64,000 bases of DNA from positions 2,728,001 to 2,792,000 of the forward strand of contig NZ_CP049801.1 in NCBI RefSeq assembly GCF_011578045.1. Reading direction: 5' to 3'. The stretch is from Acinetobacter shaoyimingii. GTDB taxonomy: Bacteria > Pseudomonadota > Gammaproteobacteria > Pseudomonadales > Moraxellaceae. The notes below the pieces were generated by a model, which was given only the letters and a program-made list of their open reading frames with translations, had not been told where the DNA came from and did no database searches. Positions 27,643 through 37,060 of the stretch are shown here, piece by piece. Position numbers and translations under genes: made by a program. The first letter of the stretch is position 1. Each line of letters starts with the position of its first letter.

Positions 27643-30117
27643 TTAATTACGTGGGGTAATACTAAATTCACTTGTTAAGCGACCACCTGTAATTGCCAGC
27701 TCACCTAAACGTGCTCCTGGTCCAGTATTTGGTGGATAAAAATTAATATCCCGCGCTCTAAAAACACCTTCTGCTGTTTTGTTTGGATTGAATTGTAGGC
27801 TGTAATTAAAACCGACATTACCTAGCTGTGTGCTCATATCTTTTTTAATGACGATGTCATTATGAAAAGCAATATCACCTGTTAGATTATCTAGACCGAA
27901 AGTTGAACCATCTTGTGGATCGCTGATTTGCACAGTATTTCCAGAACCTTTGAGTTTTAAGTCACCAACAATGGTTAATGCACCACCATTTGCAAGATCA
28001 TTGTTTGGGATTAAAGAAAAATCAATATCGCCCCCCAATCTCAGTTTTGCACCAAAAAGTACATCATCCGCTAAGGCAAAATTGTTTAATGGTGAAGAAC
28101 CTCCTCCGCCACAACCCATTGCAGAAGCATTTAACATACACGTTTTATAGGTTGTTCCTGGTAAATAACCCGCAGCGACTTCAGCTGACATAACAATCAG
28201 CATATTTCTTAGACCAATATTGATGCTGCCATTTTCAATACCGATATTGCCATCCCCTTTGAGTAACATATCAATATTGCGAAGACCCATATAATAATCT
28301 GTAGCTGAATCTGTAGAACCGACCTTACCTCCATCGATCACCAATATCGACGTGGTTTTATTTCCTAGTGCTTTACCAGAACTGTCTTTATCTACACCTT
28401 CTGTACTCATGGCAAGTGAGAAACCTAATCGAGAGGTTTCCCCCGTTGTTCCCACTGTATTTTTGATTATTTTTGAACCTGCCAAAGTGTAGTAAAACGC
28501 TTGATCAGCTCGAACTTTGGTACCAAAAAGTGCCATATTGGCATTTAAATTATAAAAAGGTAGCGCTAGACCCCACTCATTGTTTAAACCATTGTCTTTA
28601 AATAAATAACTCTGATCAATATGACCACCACTGGTGGTAAAACGGCCTCGCCTTGAAATAGCTTGGAACTCTGCACCACGTATCGCCGCAACAATACTGT
28701 AAGGATTCTGTGCCCCTAATGCTGCATTTTGAATTTGTTGAATATAATCAGCATTTAAAGTCAAAAAGCTACCATTACCAAATCGGCTTTTTTGAAAAAC
28801 CAAATTGGTCGGCAATGATAATGTTTGACTGTCTACAAGATTCAGATAAACATCGCCAGAATCAAATGATGCTCGCGTATTGGGTCTGAGCCCGGTTAAG
28901 TTACTAAATTCAAAACCATAAACACCCAATCCAGCGCCACCAATTTCAAGTGTAGTCGCCTGCCCACCGCCTGCAAGCATTGAATCATTGTCTTTGGTAA
29001 AATCGGTCTTCATGCGTGCAGCGATACCTGAATTACCCACGACATGATCAGCACTAGAGCCTGAACTATTGGTTGCTTTACCCAATAGCGCATCATTTCC
29101 TGTGACACCTCGTACTGTTATAGAAGAGTTAACCAGACGCCCACTTGCACCTAGGCGTAACAATCCTTTCGCATCACTTGCACTGTTGGTCGTGGTATCA
29201 ATATTGTAAGGATTGGTTTTATCGACATTCTTACTCAGCATAAACTCTATGTTGAGCCCCGATGTTGTGGTTTCGCCTTCTGCACCAGACTTACCGTTAC
29301 CATATGTGCCTGTGTTGTTAAAGCCTGTTTTTTTTGATCCAGGATCTAATACACGAGTTAAATCTGCATATCCCAATGATTCATTTGGCGTATCAGTTAA
29401 AGATGCAATACGATCAACACCGCCTGTACGTGCATTGGTTTGCAATCTCAGCCCACCAGACTCATCGACAAACATTGCCCCTTTAGCTTGAAAATTAAAA
29501 TTGAAATTTTTTAAAATCAGCTGGTTCAACTGTAAATTGGCATCGGTTTGACCCAAATAAATATGAGCATTTTTAAGCCCCAATGTTAGCTCACCCAGTT
29601 GATCTGGACTAAAAATACCATTGGGTGTTTTTAAAGAAACATTTGTGTTGCTGCTGGTTTGAATGGCTAAACTTCCCAATGTCGGGCTACATTTCGCAGT
29701 TGCCTCTGTATCACACACTTTGAACGCATCTACGGACATCAATAACGGAGAAAGATTAACATCTACATTTAAACCTGCTTGATTATCTCGACTCCCCGCA
29801 TTGAGTGTAAGATCTGCGGATAAGGGTAAATTTGAAGCATTACTGTTGCGAATTTTGACATTTTCACCTATCGCTTTCAGCCTACTATTGGTAGCGCCTG
29901 CTGTTCCTCTACCTGCATCATCTGTCCAATAAACCTGATCAATATTGGCTTCACTCAAACTCGCTGAGAGTTGAACACCATTTTGACCATTGACTGCTCT
30001 TAGATCAGACTCATTCATTTCTTGTAATGCATACAGTGATGTACTTGCCAATAAAATACTTGCTGTTAAAGCATTTAAAGCAAATTTTTGGTATTGACTA
30101 TATTTATTATTTTTCAT
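27643..30117 (-). CDS. Large secreted beta-rich protein with DUF6160-like N-terminus (cluster member 3)
   Basis: An 824-residue protein. The signal peptide (about 1-30, ending LYA) is followed by LQEMNESDLRAVNGQNGV, the motif common to this cluster. The body is long, low in Cys, and rich in Asn, Gly, Ser and Leu. Repeated short strands (for example LTLNAGS, LNLVDSQTLSL, LTLNADY) suggest an extended beta structure. A glycine run (CGGGGSS, about 665) interrupts it. There is no recognisable catalytic or adhesin domain and no C-terminal beta-barrel or sorting signal. It lies 26 bases after member 2 in a likely operon. Confidence 0.7.
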   Translation of the reverse strand: MKNNKYSQYQKFALNALTASILLASTSLYALQEMNESDLRAVNGQNGVQLSASLSEANIDQVYWTDDAGRGTAGATNSRLKAIGENVKIRNSNASNLPLSADLTLNAGSRDNQAGLNVDVNLSPLLMSVDAFKVCDTEATAKCSPTLGSLAIQTSSNTNVSLKTPNGIFSPDQLGELTLGLKNAHIYLGQTDANLQLNQLILKNFNFNFQAKGAMFVDESGGLRLQTNARTGGVDRIASLTDTPNESLGYADLTRVLDPGSKKTGFNNTGTYGNGKSGAEGETTTSGLNIEFMLSKNVDKTNPYNIDTTTNSASDAKGLLRLGASGRLVNSSITVRGVTGNDALLGKATNSSGSSADHVVGNSGIAARMKTDFTKDNDSMLAGGGQATTLEIGGAGLGVYGFEFSNLTGLRPNTRASFDSGDVYLNLVDSQTLSLPTNLVFQKSRFGNGSFLTLNADYIQQIQNAALGAQNPYSIVAAIRGAEFQAISRRGRFTTSGGHIDQSYLFKDNGLNNEWGLALPFYNLNANMALFGTKVRADQAFYYTLAGSKIIKNTVGTTGETSRLGFSLAMSTEGVDKDSSGKALGNKTTSILVIDGGKVGSTDSATDYYMGLRNIDMLLKGDGNIGIENGSINIGLRNMLIVMSAEVAAGYLPGTTYKTCMLNASAMGCGGGGSSPLNNFALADDVLFGAKLRLGGDIDFSLIPNNDLANGGALTIVGDLKLKGSGNTVQISDPQDGSTFGLDNLTGDIAFHNDIVIKKDMSTQLGNVGFNYSLQFNPNKTAEGVFRARDINFYPPNTGPGARLGELAITGGRLTSEFSITPRN

Positions 30118-30143
30118 TGCTCATCCTTTTGCTTTAAATCTAT

Positions 30144-30830
30144 TTAGCAACGTGCATGACTTGAATCACAACCAAACATCATGATTTTTCCCTGTAAAAC
30201 CAAATTGCCATTCATTTGCAATCCCATGAATCCTGTCTCTCGTCCATGGTCATACACTGATTTTGGTGCATTTGAGGCATCGTATTTAGTGACTTGAAGA
30301 TAGCCATAATCACTCAAAATACTGCTTCCTGCTTCAACACCGCCTGTCGTGGCAAATTTATCTTGACCAAAATCAAGTGCTGTAAAACCTAAATTTCGAA
30401 TCAAAATCGGTTTATCTGCATCAAAGCTCAGTTGCATCGCTGCCTTAATTTTTTCTGTTCCACCATCTGAACGGTAACTCAGATCTACACCATCAAGTCC
30501 CAGTTTTTGGATATGTACCGTCCCTTGAACACCCTTCATGACCAGCCAAAGTTTATTGCCACTAACACTATCAGGTTGACCATTTTTGATATAACGGTTG
30601 TTTAATGCGATCGCGAGACGACAAAATTCTACATCCTGACAAACACCGCCATCGCCATTATCAAAAACGTATTGACCATTTTCTTCCTTTTGGTTGAGTG
30701 AAAGCTTTAATGCCAAATCTGCGCCTGCCTGTCCATCAACGGCCTGCAAATCCTGATCATTCATTGCTTCTAAAGCATGTGTTTGCAAAGCCAATAGCGT
30801 TGTCATAAGAAGAATGCTTAATTTTTTCAT
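30144..30830 (-). CDS. Secreted protein with DUF6160-like N-terminus (cluster member 2)
   Basis: 228 residues with a signal peptide of about 19 residues (TLLALQTHA). The motif LEAMNDQDLQAVDGQAGA follows. Mature Cys residues at about 62, 68, 221 and 228 could form disulfides. The middle part is strand-like (LWLVMKGVQGTVHIQKLGL). It lies 11 bases after member 1 and 26 before member 3. The function is unknown. The motif and signal are the only firm clues. Confidence 0.7.
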   Translation of the reverse strand: MKKLSILLMTTLLALQTHALEAMNDQDLQAVDGQAGADLALKLSLNQKEENGQYVFDNGDGGVCQDVEFCRLAIALNNRYIKNGQPDSVSGNKLWLVMKGVQGTVHIQKLGLDGVDLSYRSDGGTEKIKAAMQLSFDADKPILIRNLGFTALDFGQDKFATTGGVEAGSSILSDYGYLQVTKYDASNAPKSVYDHGRETGFMGLQMNGNLVLQGKIMMFGCDSSHARC

Positions 30831-30841
30831 TTTAAATCTCC

Positions 30842-32317
30842 TTATAGACCTTTGGTGGTGATTGATAAATGTTGAATCATCAAGCCATCGACAACAGCTG
30901 AACCTAAGTTAGTAAAGTTATTGGTTGGCATACTGATATTTTGTGATGGAAGCGGTGTTTGAGCACCAAAGGAGACCCCAATCGCGTCTGCACCTTTATA
31001 TGCACTTAATGTATTTTTTGCTGGATCATAAGTGGTTGAACCGAAACTGATGCTACTGTGTGTTGCATTATTGCCTTGGTAACCTGTTAACCCATTATTA
31101 CCGCACTGATACACGTTACAGGTCGAACCTGCGTATGTGGTTGACTTTGGATTGCTATAATCGGTATAAATTTTCTGATAAATTTCTGGTTTATTCGGTA
31201 TACGAGCAAGCTCAATAGTAAAGTTCCGACCGTCTGAACTGAGCACTAAAGGCTGATAGAGAGAACCGAGAACCAAGTTAATATTTGGATTGTAGAAAAA
31301 TAACCCTTCATTGCTATCAAACAATGGTGCTCCAACACCATTTAAAGCTGGTGTCGTCAGATTATCGGTGACATTCATTTCACGTGTGCTTAATCTCAGG
31401 GTTTTATTGTCTGAAGTTCGTGTACGGACATTTGCTGAATCACCGCTATTTAGGCGAATTAAACCTGTGAGTCCTAAAGTATTGTTATAGAAAACACTCA
31501 TGCCCCCTGTATTGGTTGCACCACCTAGAGTTTGGAAAACCTGTAAACGACTTCCATTGATACTAAAACCATTCCAAATGGCTTGTAAACGCAATCTATT
31601 TGCTCGATTAGGATCGCTCTGTCCAGCTTTTGCACCTAAATGATATAGATCTGCTGCACCTTCACGTTTAGATTGATCCAGTACAAATGCATCTGCCCAC
31701 ATAGCCAGTTTTAAATTATAAGCATCTGCGCCATCGCGAGCAGATGTCGGGATATTGTTTTCATATAACGGCGCTTCCAAGGTCAAATAGGGAACTTGGC
31801 ATGTAACATCTGCTGCAATACAGCTTTTACCCAACTGAAAATTTGGCACTTGATTTTCTGTACTAACCTTAAAAATCCAAGGATTTGTTGCAGTACCCCA
31901 AGAGGAAATTTTGGCAGCTGAGTCATTCGATGCAAAACGAGAGTTATGATTGCCATCAGACTTGGAGAGCGCTAAACCATAGACATATAAATCGGCCTTA
32001 CCCACTGAATGATCATTTGCATCGACGATATTATTTTTATTGGTGTCTTGGGCAGCATTGGTCAGTGGGCCAACAGGTATAACATGAATAAAACCCGTGT
32101 CTTTGCTACGGTCTAAAATATCGCTAGGCGTAGAATTTTGCCCCTGAAAAATCATATAGGTATCTTGCGGAACGAGTGCGACACCTTCACCCACTGTTGT
32201 GCTCAAAACATCATCAGATAACGCTTCTAGTGACCAACAGCTTTGGCTTAGACAAATACCAATTAGACTCGATAAAAATGTTCTCTTATATTTGAACGTA
32301 TAATTGAGTGTCGTCAT
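30842..32317 (-). CDS. Secreted protein with DUF6160-like N-terminus (cluster member 1)
   Basis: 491 residues and the first gene of the cluster. It has a signal peptide (about 1-29) and then LEALSDDVLSTTVGEGVAL, the diverged form of the shared motif. Asn/Asp/Thr-rich segments include TNKNNIVDANDHS (about 97-109), which resembles a calcium-binding loop (inference). GGAAG lies six bases before the ATG. The 362-base upstream stretch should contain the operon promoter. Homologous four-gene sets would be expected in other Acinetobacter. Its function is not known to me. Confidence 0.7.
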   Translation of the reverse strand: MTTLNYTFKYKRTFLSSLIGICLSQSCWSLEALSDDVLSTTVGEGVALVPQDTYMIFQGQNSTPSDILDRSKDTGFIHVIPVGPLTNAAQDTNKNNIVDANDHSVGKADLYVYGLALSKSDGNHNSRFASNDSAAKISSWGTATNPWIFKVSTENQVPNFQLGKSCIAADVTCQVPYLTLEAPLYENNIPTSARDGADAYNLKLAMWADAFVLDQSKREGAADLYHLGAKAGQSDPNRANRLRLQAIWNGFSINGSRLQVFQTLGGATNTGGMSVFYNNTLGLTGLIRLNSGDSANVRTRTSDNKTLRLSTREMNVTDNLTTPALNGVGAPLFDSNEGLFFYNPNINLVLGSLYQPLVLSSDGRNFTIELARIPNKPEIYQKIYTDYSNPKSTTYAGSTCNVYQCGNNGLTGYQGNNATHSSISFGSTTYDPAKNTLSAYKGADAIGVSFGAQTPLPSQNISMPTNNFTNLGSAVVDGLMIQHLSITTKGL

Positions 32318-32679
32318 CTTGACTTCCTTTTATACAATGCTCCGCACTATATCTTTATAATTTTTAAAATATTTATGAGAACAGATCGATAATTCTCAAT
32401 TTATTTTTAACTTTTATCACATTTTATATTATCTAAGTTAAATTTGTTCTGTAAAGTGAAACTGACCTAAAATTCATAATTTCCGACCAATGAATGCTGT
32501 ATTTTCTACACCTATTGTATTTCATTCTTGTTTTAAATTTGTGATGACAATATGGTCTGCGCTAAGCGATTGAATCATTATATTTTTTAAAAATTTACCT
32601 GATATAAGTTCATCATTTACATAAAAAAAAGCGAACTCTTAAGAATTCGCTTTTTACGTTTAGACACACTTTTCTAAAG
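32318..32679. other. Gene-free AT-rich region between the secreted cluster and dcd
   Basis: It holds the upstream region of the secreted-protein cluster and, at 32626-32655, the dcd terminator. I see no open frame and no convincing consensus promoter. Confidence 0.6.
32626..32655 (-). terminator. Terminator after dcd
   Basis: AAAAAGCGAA (32626-32635) pairs with TTCGCTTTTT (32646-32655). An A8 run on the left gives a U run on the minus-strand transcript. Confidence 0.85.
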
Positions 32680-33249
32680 TTATGCTTTAGGTAAAGTCAC
32701 GCCTGTTTGACCTTGATATTTACCACCACGGTCTTTGTACGATGTTTCACACACTTCGTCTGATTCGAAGAACAACATTTGTGCCACACCCTCACCAGCA
32801 TAAATACGTGCTGGTAAATTCGTTGTATTCGAGAATTCCAAAGTCACATGACCTTCCCACTCTGGCTCAAGGGGAGTCACATTGACAATAATACCGCAGC
32901 GTGCATACGTTGATTTACCTAAGCAAACCGTTAACACATTACGTGGAATACGGAAATATTCAACGGTACGTGCCAATGCAAATGAGTTTGGTGGAATGAT
33001 ACATACATCCGATTCAATATCGATAAAGCTTTTATCATCGAAATTCTTAGGATCTACAATCGCAGAATGAACGTTTGTAAACACTTTGAATTCACGTGCA
33101 CAGCGCACATCATAACCATAGCTTGAAACACCATAAGAAATGAGTTTTTGACCATTTTCATCTAAACGAACTTGGTTTTCTGCATACGGTTCAATCATGC
33201 CGTGTTTTTCGCTCATTTCGCGAATCCAACGATCAGACTTAATTGCCAT
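32680..33249 (-). CDS. dcd: dCTP deaminase
   Basis: 189 residues, full length for Dcd. It deaminates dCTP to dUTP as the first step of dTMP supply. Seen: [12 protein letters not shown] at the start, [10 protein letters not shown], the nucleotide-binding segment [25 protein letters not shown] with the catalytic Glu within LEPEWEG, and the C-terminal lid [13 protein letters not shown]. It is a homotrimer in the dUTPase superfamily. It stands upstream on the same strand from the terminator and is separated from the serine acetyltransferase gene by 126 bases. Confidence 0.97.
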   Translation of the reverse strand: MAIKSDRWIREMSEKHGMIEPYAENQVRLDENGQKLISYGVSSYGYDVRCAREFKVFTNVHSAIVDPKNFDDKSFIDIESDVCIIPPNSFALARTVEYFRIPRNVLTVCLGKSTYARCGIIVNVTPLEPEWEGHVTLEFSNTTNLPARIYAGEGVAQMLFFESDEVCETSYKDRGGKYQGQTGVTLPKA

Positions 33250-33375
33250 AAATATTCCAAAATTGTATTTAATTTACTGAGCAGTACTTTAACTGAATTA
33301 TGCAAGAAATTAAATATTTGTCATGCCTCAATTACCCAACTCATCAGTTGAGTTATAAAATAACCTTATTGGCGA

Positions 33376-34284
33376 TTAAACGTATCGTGCTTGATTATCC
33401 CCTTGAAGAATATGACTATTTGCTTCGACATTGTGTGTTAACCATACATTTCCACCAATCACAGAGCCTTTTCCAATGGTAATTCGACCTAAAATCGTTG
33501 CGCCTGCATAGATCACAACATCATCTTCAACGATCGGATGACGTGCATAATCTTTTTCTAAATGACCATCTTCTGCCACTTGGAAACGTTTTGCCCCTAG
33601 AGTCACTGCTTGATAAATCCGAACGCGCTCACCAATGATCGTTGTCTCACCAATCACCACACCTGTGCCATGATCAATGAAAAATCCAGCACCAATTTGA
33701 GCACCCGGATGAATATCAATTCCCGTTTTTGAATGCGCTGCTTCAGACACTAATCGTGCCAATAATGACAGCCCGTGGCGATATAGTTCATGCGCAATTC
33801 GATGATAAGTGATCGCCAAAATTCCTGGATAGCACAGGAGTACTTCATCTACGCTACGCGCGGCTGGATCACCTTCAAATGCCGCAATAATATCTGCATC
33901 TAAAATACGACGAATCTGAGGCAGCTGATTGGCAAAGCGATTAACGATGCGTTTCGCGTTTTCATCAACTTCTGGAATGGCATCTTTATTTTTGGTTCTT
34001 TTATTTTCATAAATGAGGTTTAACTTTACTTGTTCATACAAGCTATATAAGGTTTGCTCTAAGGTACTGGCAATATAAAAATCTTCACTTTCTTGACGCA
34101 AATCATTTGGGCCTAAACGCATTGGAAAAAGAATGCCACATAGGTTCTGCGCAATTTGTATTACTTGATTTTTTGAAGGCAATTCTCGACCATCAAATTC
34201 ACGAAAATTGTGTTGTGATTTGCGCCAATCTTGTCGTGCTTGTTTTAATTCTTCGACGATCGTTGTGATGTCCCATGTTGACAT
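33376..34284 (-). CDS. Serine O-acetyltransferase (EpsC-type, long N-terminus)
   Basis: 302 residues. The C-terminal half is a left-handed beta-helix of hexapeptide repeats with the SATase signature HPGAQIGAGFFIDHGTGVVI (about 191-210) and GERVRIYQAVTLGAKRF. The catalytic His/Asp pair lies in IDHGTG. It transfers acetyl from acetyl-CoA to serine, making O-acetylserine for cysteine synthesis. The N-terminal helical part (about 1-165) is longer than in E. coli CysE and matches the EpsC/plant-like type. There is no C-terminal Ile typical of CysE-CysK complex formation (it ends QARYV). Confidence 0.9.
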   Translation of the reverse strand: MSTWDITTIVEELKQARQDWRKSQHNFREFDGRELPSKNQVIQIAQNLCGILFPMRLGPNDLRQESEDFYIASTLEQTLYSLYEQVKLNLIYENKRTKNKDAIPEVDENAKRIVNRFANQLPQIRRILDADIIAAFEGDPAARSVDEVLLCYPGILAITYHRIAHELYRHGLSLLARLVSEAAHSKTGIDIHPGAQIGAGFFIDHGTGVVIGETTIIGERVRIYQAVTLGAKRFQVAEDGHLEKDYARHPIVEDDVVIYAGATILGRITIGKGSVIGGNVWLTHNVEANSHILQGDNQARYV

Positions 34285-34427
34285 ATGTTCACCTATAGAA
34301 AATCTTATTTTTTGTCAAAATCCATGACTGTGAATCATAACTTTTTTTATGAACAGGCTTTAATTTTATTTGTATCGATGTTTATCTTCAAAAGTGATAA
34401 TGGAATTAACAATTTGAACAAAAACAA

Positions 34428-34451
34428 AAAAAGAGCCCGAAAGCTCTTTTT
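34428..34451 (-). terminator. Terminator after the Ala/Lys-rich secreted protein
   Basis: AAAAAGAGC (34428-34436) pairs with GCTCTTTTT (34443-34451). The A run to the left becomes the U run of the minus-strand transcript. Confidence 0.85.
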
Positions 34452-34468
34452 ATGATTTATGGAATCAA

Positions 34469-34849
34469 TTATTTTCCAGTAAATACTGCTTTTACATTTT
34501 TAGCGTATTGAACTTTTGCATCAGCTTTCGCTTTTTCTTTCGCTAATTTCGCTTTTTTTGCTGCTGCAGCTTTTTGAGCTTTTGCAGTTTTTTTCGCTAA
34601 TTTTGCTTTCTCTTTCGCTTGTTTTTCAGCGGCCGCTTTTTTTGCTTTCGCGGCTTTTGCTTTCGCTTCAGCTGCTTTTTTCTCAGCTTTTTGAGCTGCT
34701 TTGCTGTTAGCCGCTTTATTTGCAGCAATTTGAGCAGTACTTAACGCTGCCGCCTGACCTACTTGCTTCAAAGTTGTTGATTCAGCCATTGCTGGAGCAG
34801 CAACAATTGCAGTTGAAATTGAAAGTAAGATAGCGTGAGCAATTTTCAT
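34469..34849 (-). CDS. Exported Ala/Lys-rich low-complexity protein
   Basis: 126 residues. A signal peptide (about 1-22, APAMA-E) is followed by a mature part made almost wholly of Ala, Lys, Glu and Gln. KAKAAKAKKAAAEK-like words repeat from about residue 45 to 110. A long single alpha-helix with strong positive charge is expected in the periplasm. It resembles histone-H1- or TolA-like helical linkers. Binding to nucleic acid, LPS or peptidoglycan would be inference only. It has its own terminator and is monocistronic. Confidence 0.75.
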   Translation of the reverse strand: MKIAHAILLSISTAIVAAPAMAESTTLKQVGQAAALSTAQIAANKAANSKAAQKAEKKAAEAKAKAAKAKKAAAEKQAKEKAKLAKKTAKAQKAAAAKKAKLAKEKAKADAKVQYAKNVKAVFTGK

Positions 34850-35032
34850 TTTTGAAACCTTTAAAGCATGATTTACTTGATGATTTTATTAAGCATCAGA
34901 ATTAAGAATTACATATGTATACAATGTAACTAGATTGTAACTTTAGCAGATTTTTCATGTTATTTGTCTTATAAATAGCCAGACTAGTTTTGCATGGCTT
35001 AATTTTGGTCAGGCTCAAATGAAGCACAATTA

Positions 35033-35058
35033 AAAAAAGAGCACTCAGGCTCTTTTTT
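35033..35058 (-). terminator. Terminator after the 74-residue exported protein
   Basis: AAAAAAGAGC (35033-35042) pairs with GCTCTTTTTT (35049-35058) around ACTCAG. Confidence 0.85.
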
Positions 35059-35075
35059 CAATGTTCAGCGATTGC

Positions 35076-35300
35076 TCAATTTTGAGTTTGAGCGGAAGCC
35101 GTCATTTGTTGATCTTGAGAAGGCACATGACTTTTCTCTTTAGCCTGTGTAAATTGTTCTGGAAAATCAACGTTATTCACAATTGCAGCAGTAGCATTCA
35201 ATGACACTGCACTTAAAGCCACTATGAAAGCGGTCATGGATTTTTGAATACGCATTTTATTCATCAACATAAAAACTAGATATGCATATTTTATGCGCAT
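35076..35300 (-). CDS. Small exported protein of unknown function
   Basis: Up to 74 residues. Several in-frame ATGs crowd the start, and the one at 35264 (MNKMRIQKSMTAF) gives a normal signal peptide (IVALSAVSLNATA, cleavage before AIV). The mature part is only about 40 residues, polar and Gln/Ser-rich (FPEQFTQAKEKS, QDQQMTASAQTQN). I do not recognise a family. A terminator directly follows, which supports a real transcription unit. No clear Shine-Dalgarno decides the start. Confidence 0.5.
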   Translation of the reverse strand: MRIKYAYLVFMLMNKMRIQKSMTAFIVALSAVSLNATAAIVNNVDFPEQFTQAKEKSHVPSQDQQMTASAQTQN

Positions 35301-35516
35301 AAATTAGAGTAAATAATGCTAAAAATGCAGATTTAATATTCAATTTTTGATTTATTATTCATCATTTTAAATAAATAGTTGTTTATATTAATTAAAATAT
35401 TAAGAACCTCTCGATAAGGCCATAGCGATTATCTTCAATTCATGCCTCATTCATATTGTTTAAACCTATAACACAACGCATGGCTGAACCATCAACAAAC
35501 CCTAAATCATCACATA

Positions 35517-35545
35517 CAAAAAAGCCCAATTTTTCATTGAGCTTC
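35517..35545 (-). terminator. Likely terminator after mrp/apbC
   Basis: AAAGCCCAAT and ATTGAGCTT pair imperfectly around TTTTC, with an A run on the left that becomes a U run on the minus strand. Confidence 0.6.
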
Positions 35546-35568
35546 CTTGTATAGAATACATTTTAAAA

Positions 35569-36834
35569 TCAGAATATTCGATTTTGATCCTTTTCAACTT
35601 TTGGTAATTGAGCTGCAATTTTCTCAGCAATCAACATATAACTTTCAGCTGCATCATCACCCACCCATACAGAAGGTTTACCTGCATCGGCATTTTCACG
35701 AATCTGCACATTTAAAGGTAAACGTCCAAGTAGTGGAATCTCATATTGCTCAGACAATTTATCACCACCACCCATTCCAAAAATTTGCTCTTCATGACCA
35801 CAGTTTGAACAAATGTGTGTCGACATATTTTCAACCACACCCATAACTGGGATGCCAACTTTATTGAACAGTTCGATACCTTTGGTTGCGTCCATCAATG
35901 CTACATTTTGCGGAGTAGTGACAATCACAGCACCTGTCACAGGAATACGCTGAGCCAAAGTCAGTTGAATGTCCCCTGTGCCTGGTGGCATATCAATCAC
36001 AAGTACATCTAGATCTGGCCATAAGGTTTGATTAAACAGTTGCATTAACGCACCTGTTGCTTTCGGGCCACGCCAAGCCACAGGTGTATTGTGATCCCCA
36101 GTTAAATGTCCGATAGACAGTACTGCCATGCCATAGGCATCAATTGGCACAAATTGTTCAGCTTCAATCATTGGCGTACGACCCGCATTACCGAGCATGG
36201 TTGGAATACTTGGACCATAAATGTCTGCATCCAATACCCCAACTTTTAAACCAAGTTTTTGTAATGCCAATGCAAGATTCACGGTAGTGGTGGATTTACC
36301 TACCCCACCTTTGCCTGATGAAACCAACACCACATTTTGAATACGTGGATGCTTTGGTACATCACGTTGCTGAGGCGCTGCTTTTTGAATCGGTGGATTA
36401 TTTGGATCGACTTCTGGTGTTTGCGCTTGGATTTGCGGTGTTGGAGATGCATCGACCACTGGTGGCAAGTTTGTTGCTGAAGCTTTTGGCTTTGGCTGAC
36501 TTGAACAACTTTCACCAGCTGCATGATCATGCCCACAACTTTCAGAATGTTCATGCTTTTGTTGAATGACATGCATATTCAGTTCTTGGATCCCACATTT
36601 TTCCAATGCATCTGCCAATTCATCATGAATTTGCTGTAAATCATCTGCTTCAGATTTAAAGGTATTGATCGTAATTTGTAGAACTCGACCTTCAACGTTG
36701 ATTTGACTGATTCGATTTTTAAGCGGTTCTTTGGATTTAGGCAATTGATAGGTTTGTAATACGTTTTGGATTTCTTCTTCCTTCACCTCCTTTGCAGGTG
36801 AAAAAACAGATTTGAGTGAAGAAAGCCACGACAT
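35569..36834 (-). CDS. apbC: Mrp/ApbC family Fe-S cluster carrier ATPase
   Basis: 421 residues. The N-terminal MIP18/DUF59-like domain (about 1-90) is followed by a linker and a P-loop NTPase with the deviant Walker A SSGKGGVGKSTTTVNLALAL (about 171-190), switch regions DADIYGPSIPTML and DMPPGTGDIQ, and the cluster-binding CxxC in CSNCGHEE. It carries and transfers [4Fe-4S] clusters to apo-proteins in the cytosol. The linker is odd: residues 94-110 hold four His and two Cys (KHEHSESCGHDHAAGESC), then a Pro/Lys/Gln-rich stretch. That is a possible extra metal site not found in E. coli ApbC as I know it. Confidence 0.93.
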   Translation of the reverse strand: MSWLSSLKSVFSPAKEVKEEEIQNVLQTYQLPKSKEPLKNRISQINVEGRVLQITINTFKSEADDLQQIHDELADALEKCGIQELNMHVIQQKHEHSESCGHDHAAGESCSSQPKPKASATNLPPVVDASPTPQIQAQTPEVDPNNPPIQKAAPQQRDVPKHPRIQNVVLVSSGKGGVGKSTTTVNLALALQKLGLKVGVLDADIYGPSIPTMLGNAGRTPMIEAEQFVPIDAYGMAVLSIGHLTGDHNTPVAWRGPKATGALMQLFNQTLWPDLDVLVIDMPPGTGDIQLTLAQRIPVTGAVIVTTPQNVALMDATKGIELFNKVGIPVMGVVENMSTHICSNCGHEEQIFGMGGGDKLSEQYEIPLLGRLPLNVQIRENADAGKPSVWVGDDAAESYMLIAEKIAAQLPKVEKDQNRIF

Positions 36835-37060
36835 AAATTACTCCAAATTTGGACATACAGCTGAATGGTTTAGTTTAGCTCTAAACTCAACGAAGGTTAA
36901 GCATGATCATAAGCATAACCTTAACTTTACTCAATCCCAACTATTTTAATCAGGTTTAGTCTAAGTAATTCATAAAAAACAAATAAATGGAAAATTGGCA
37001 CAAGATATGCTATTTAAATACTACTTAATAATCGATTAAATGCATTTAAATGAGTTAACA

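Noticed and set aside
26661-32317. Autotransporter or filamentous haemagglutinin adhesins
   Set aside because: No C-terminal beta-barrel, TPS secretion domain or long exact repeats are seen in the four secreted proteins.
34516-34710. Leu/Ser-rich 64-residue plus-strand frame resembling a membrane protein
   Set aside because: It is the antisense of the Ala/Lys repeats of the exported protein; poly-Leu is the expected by-product.
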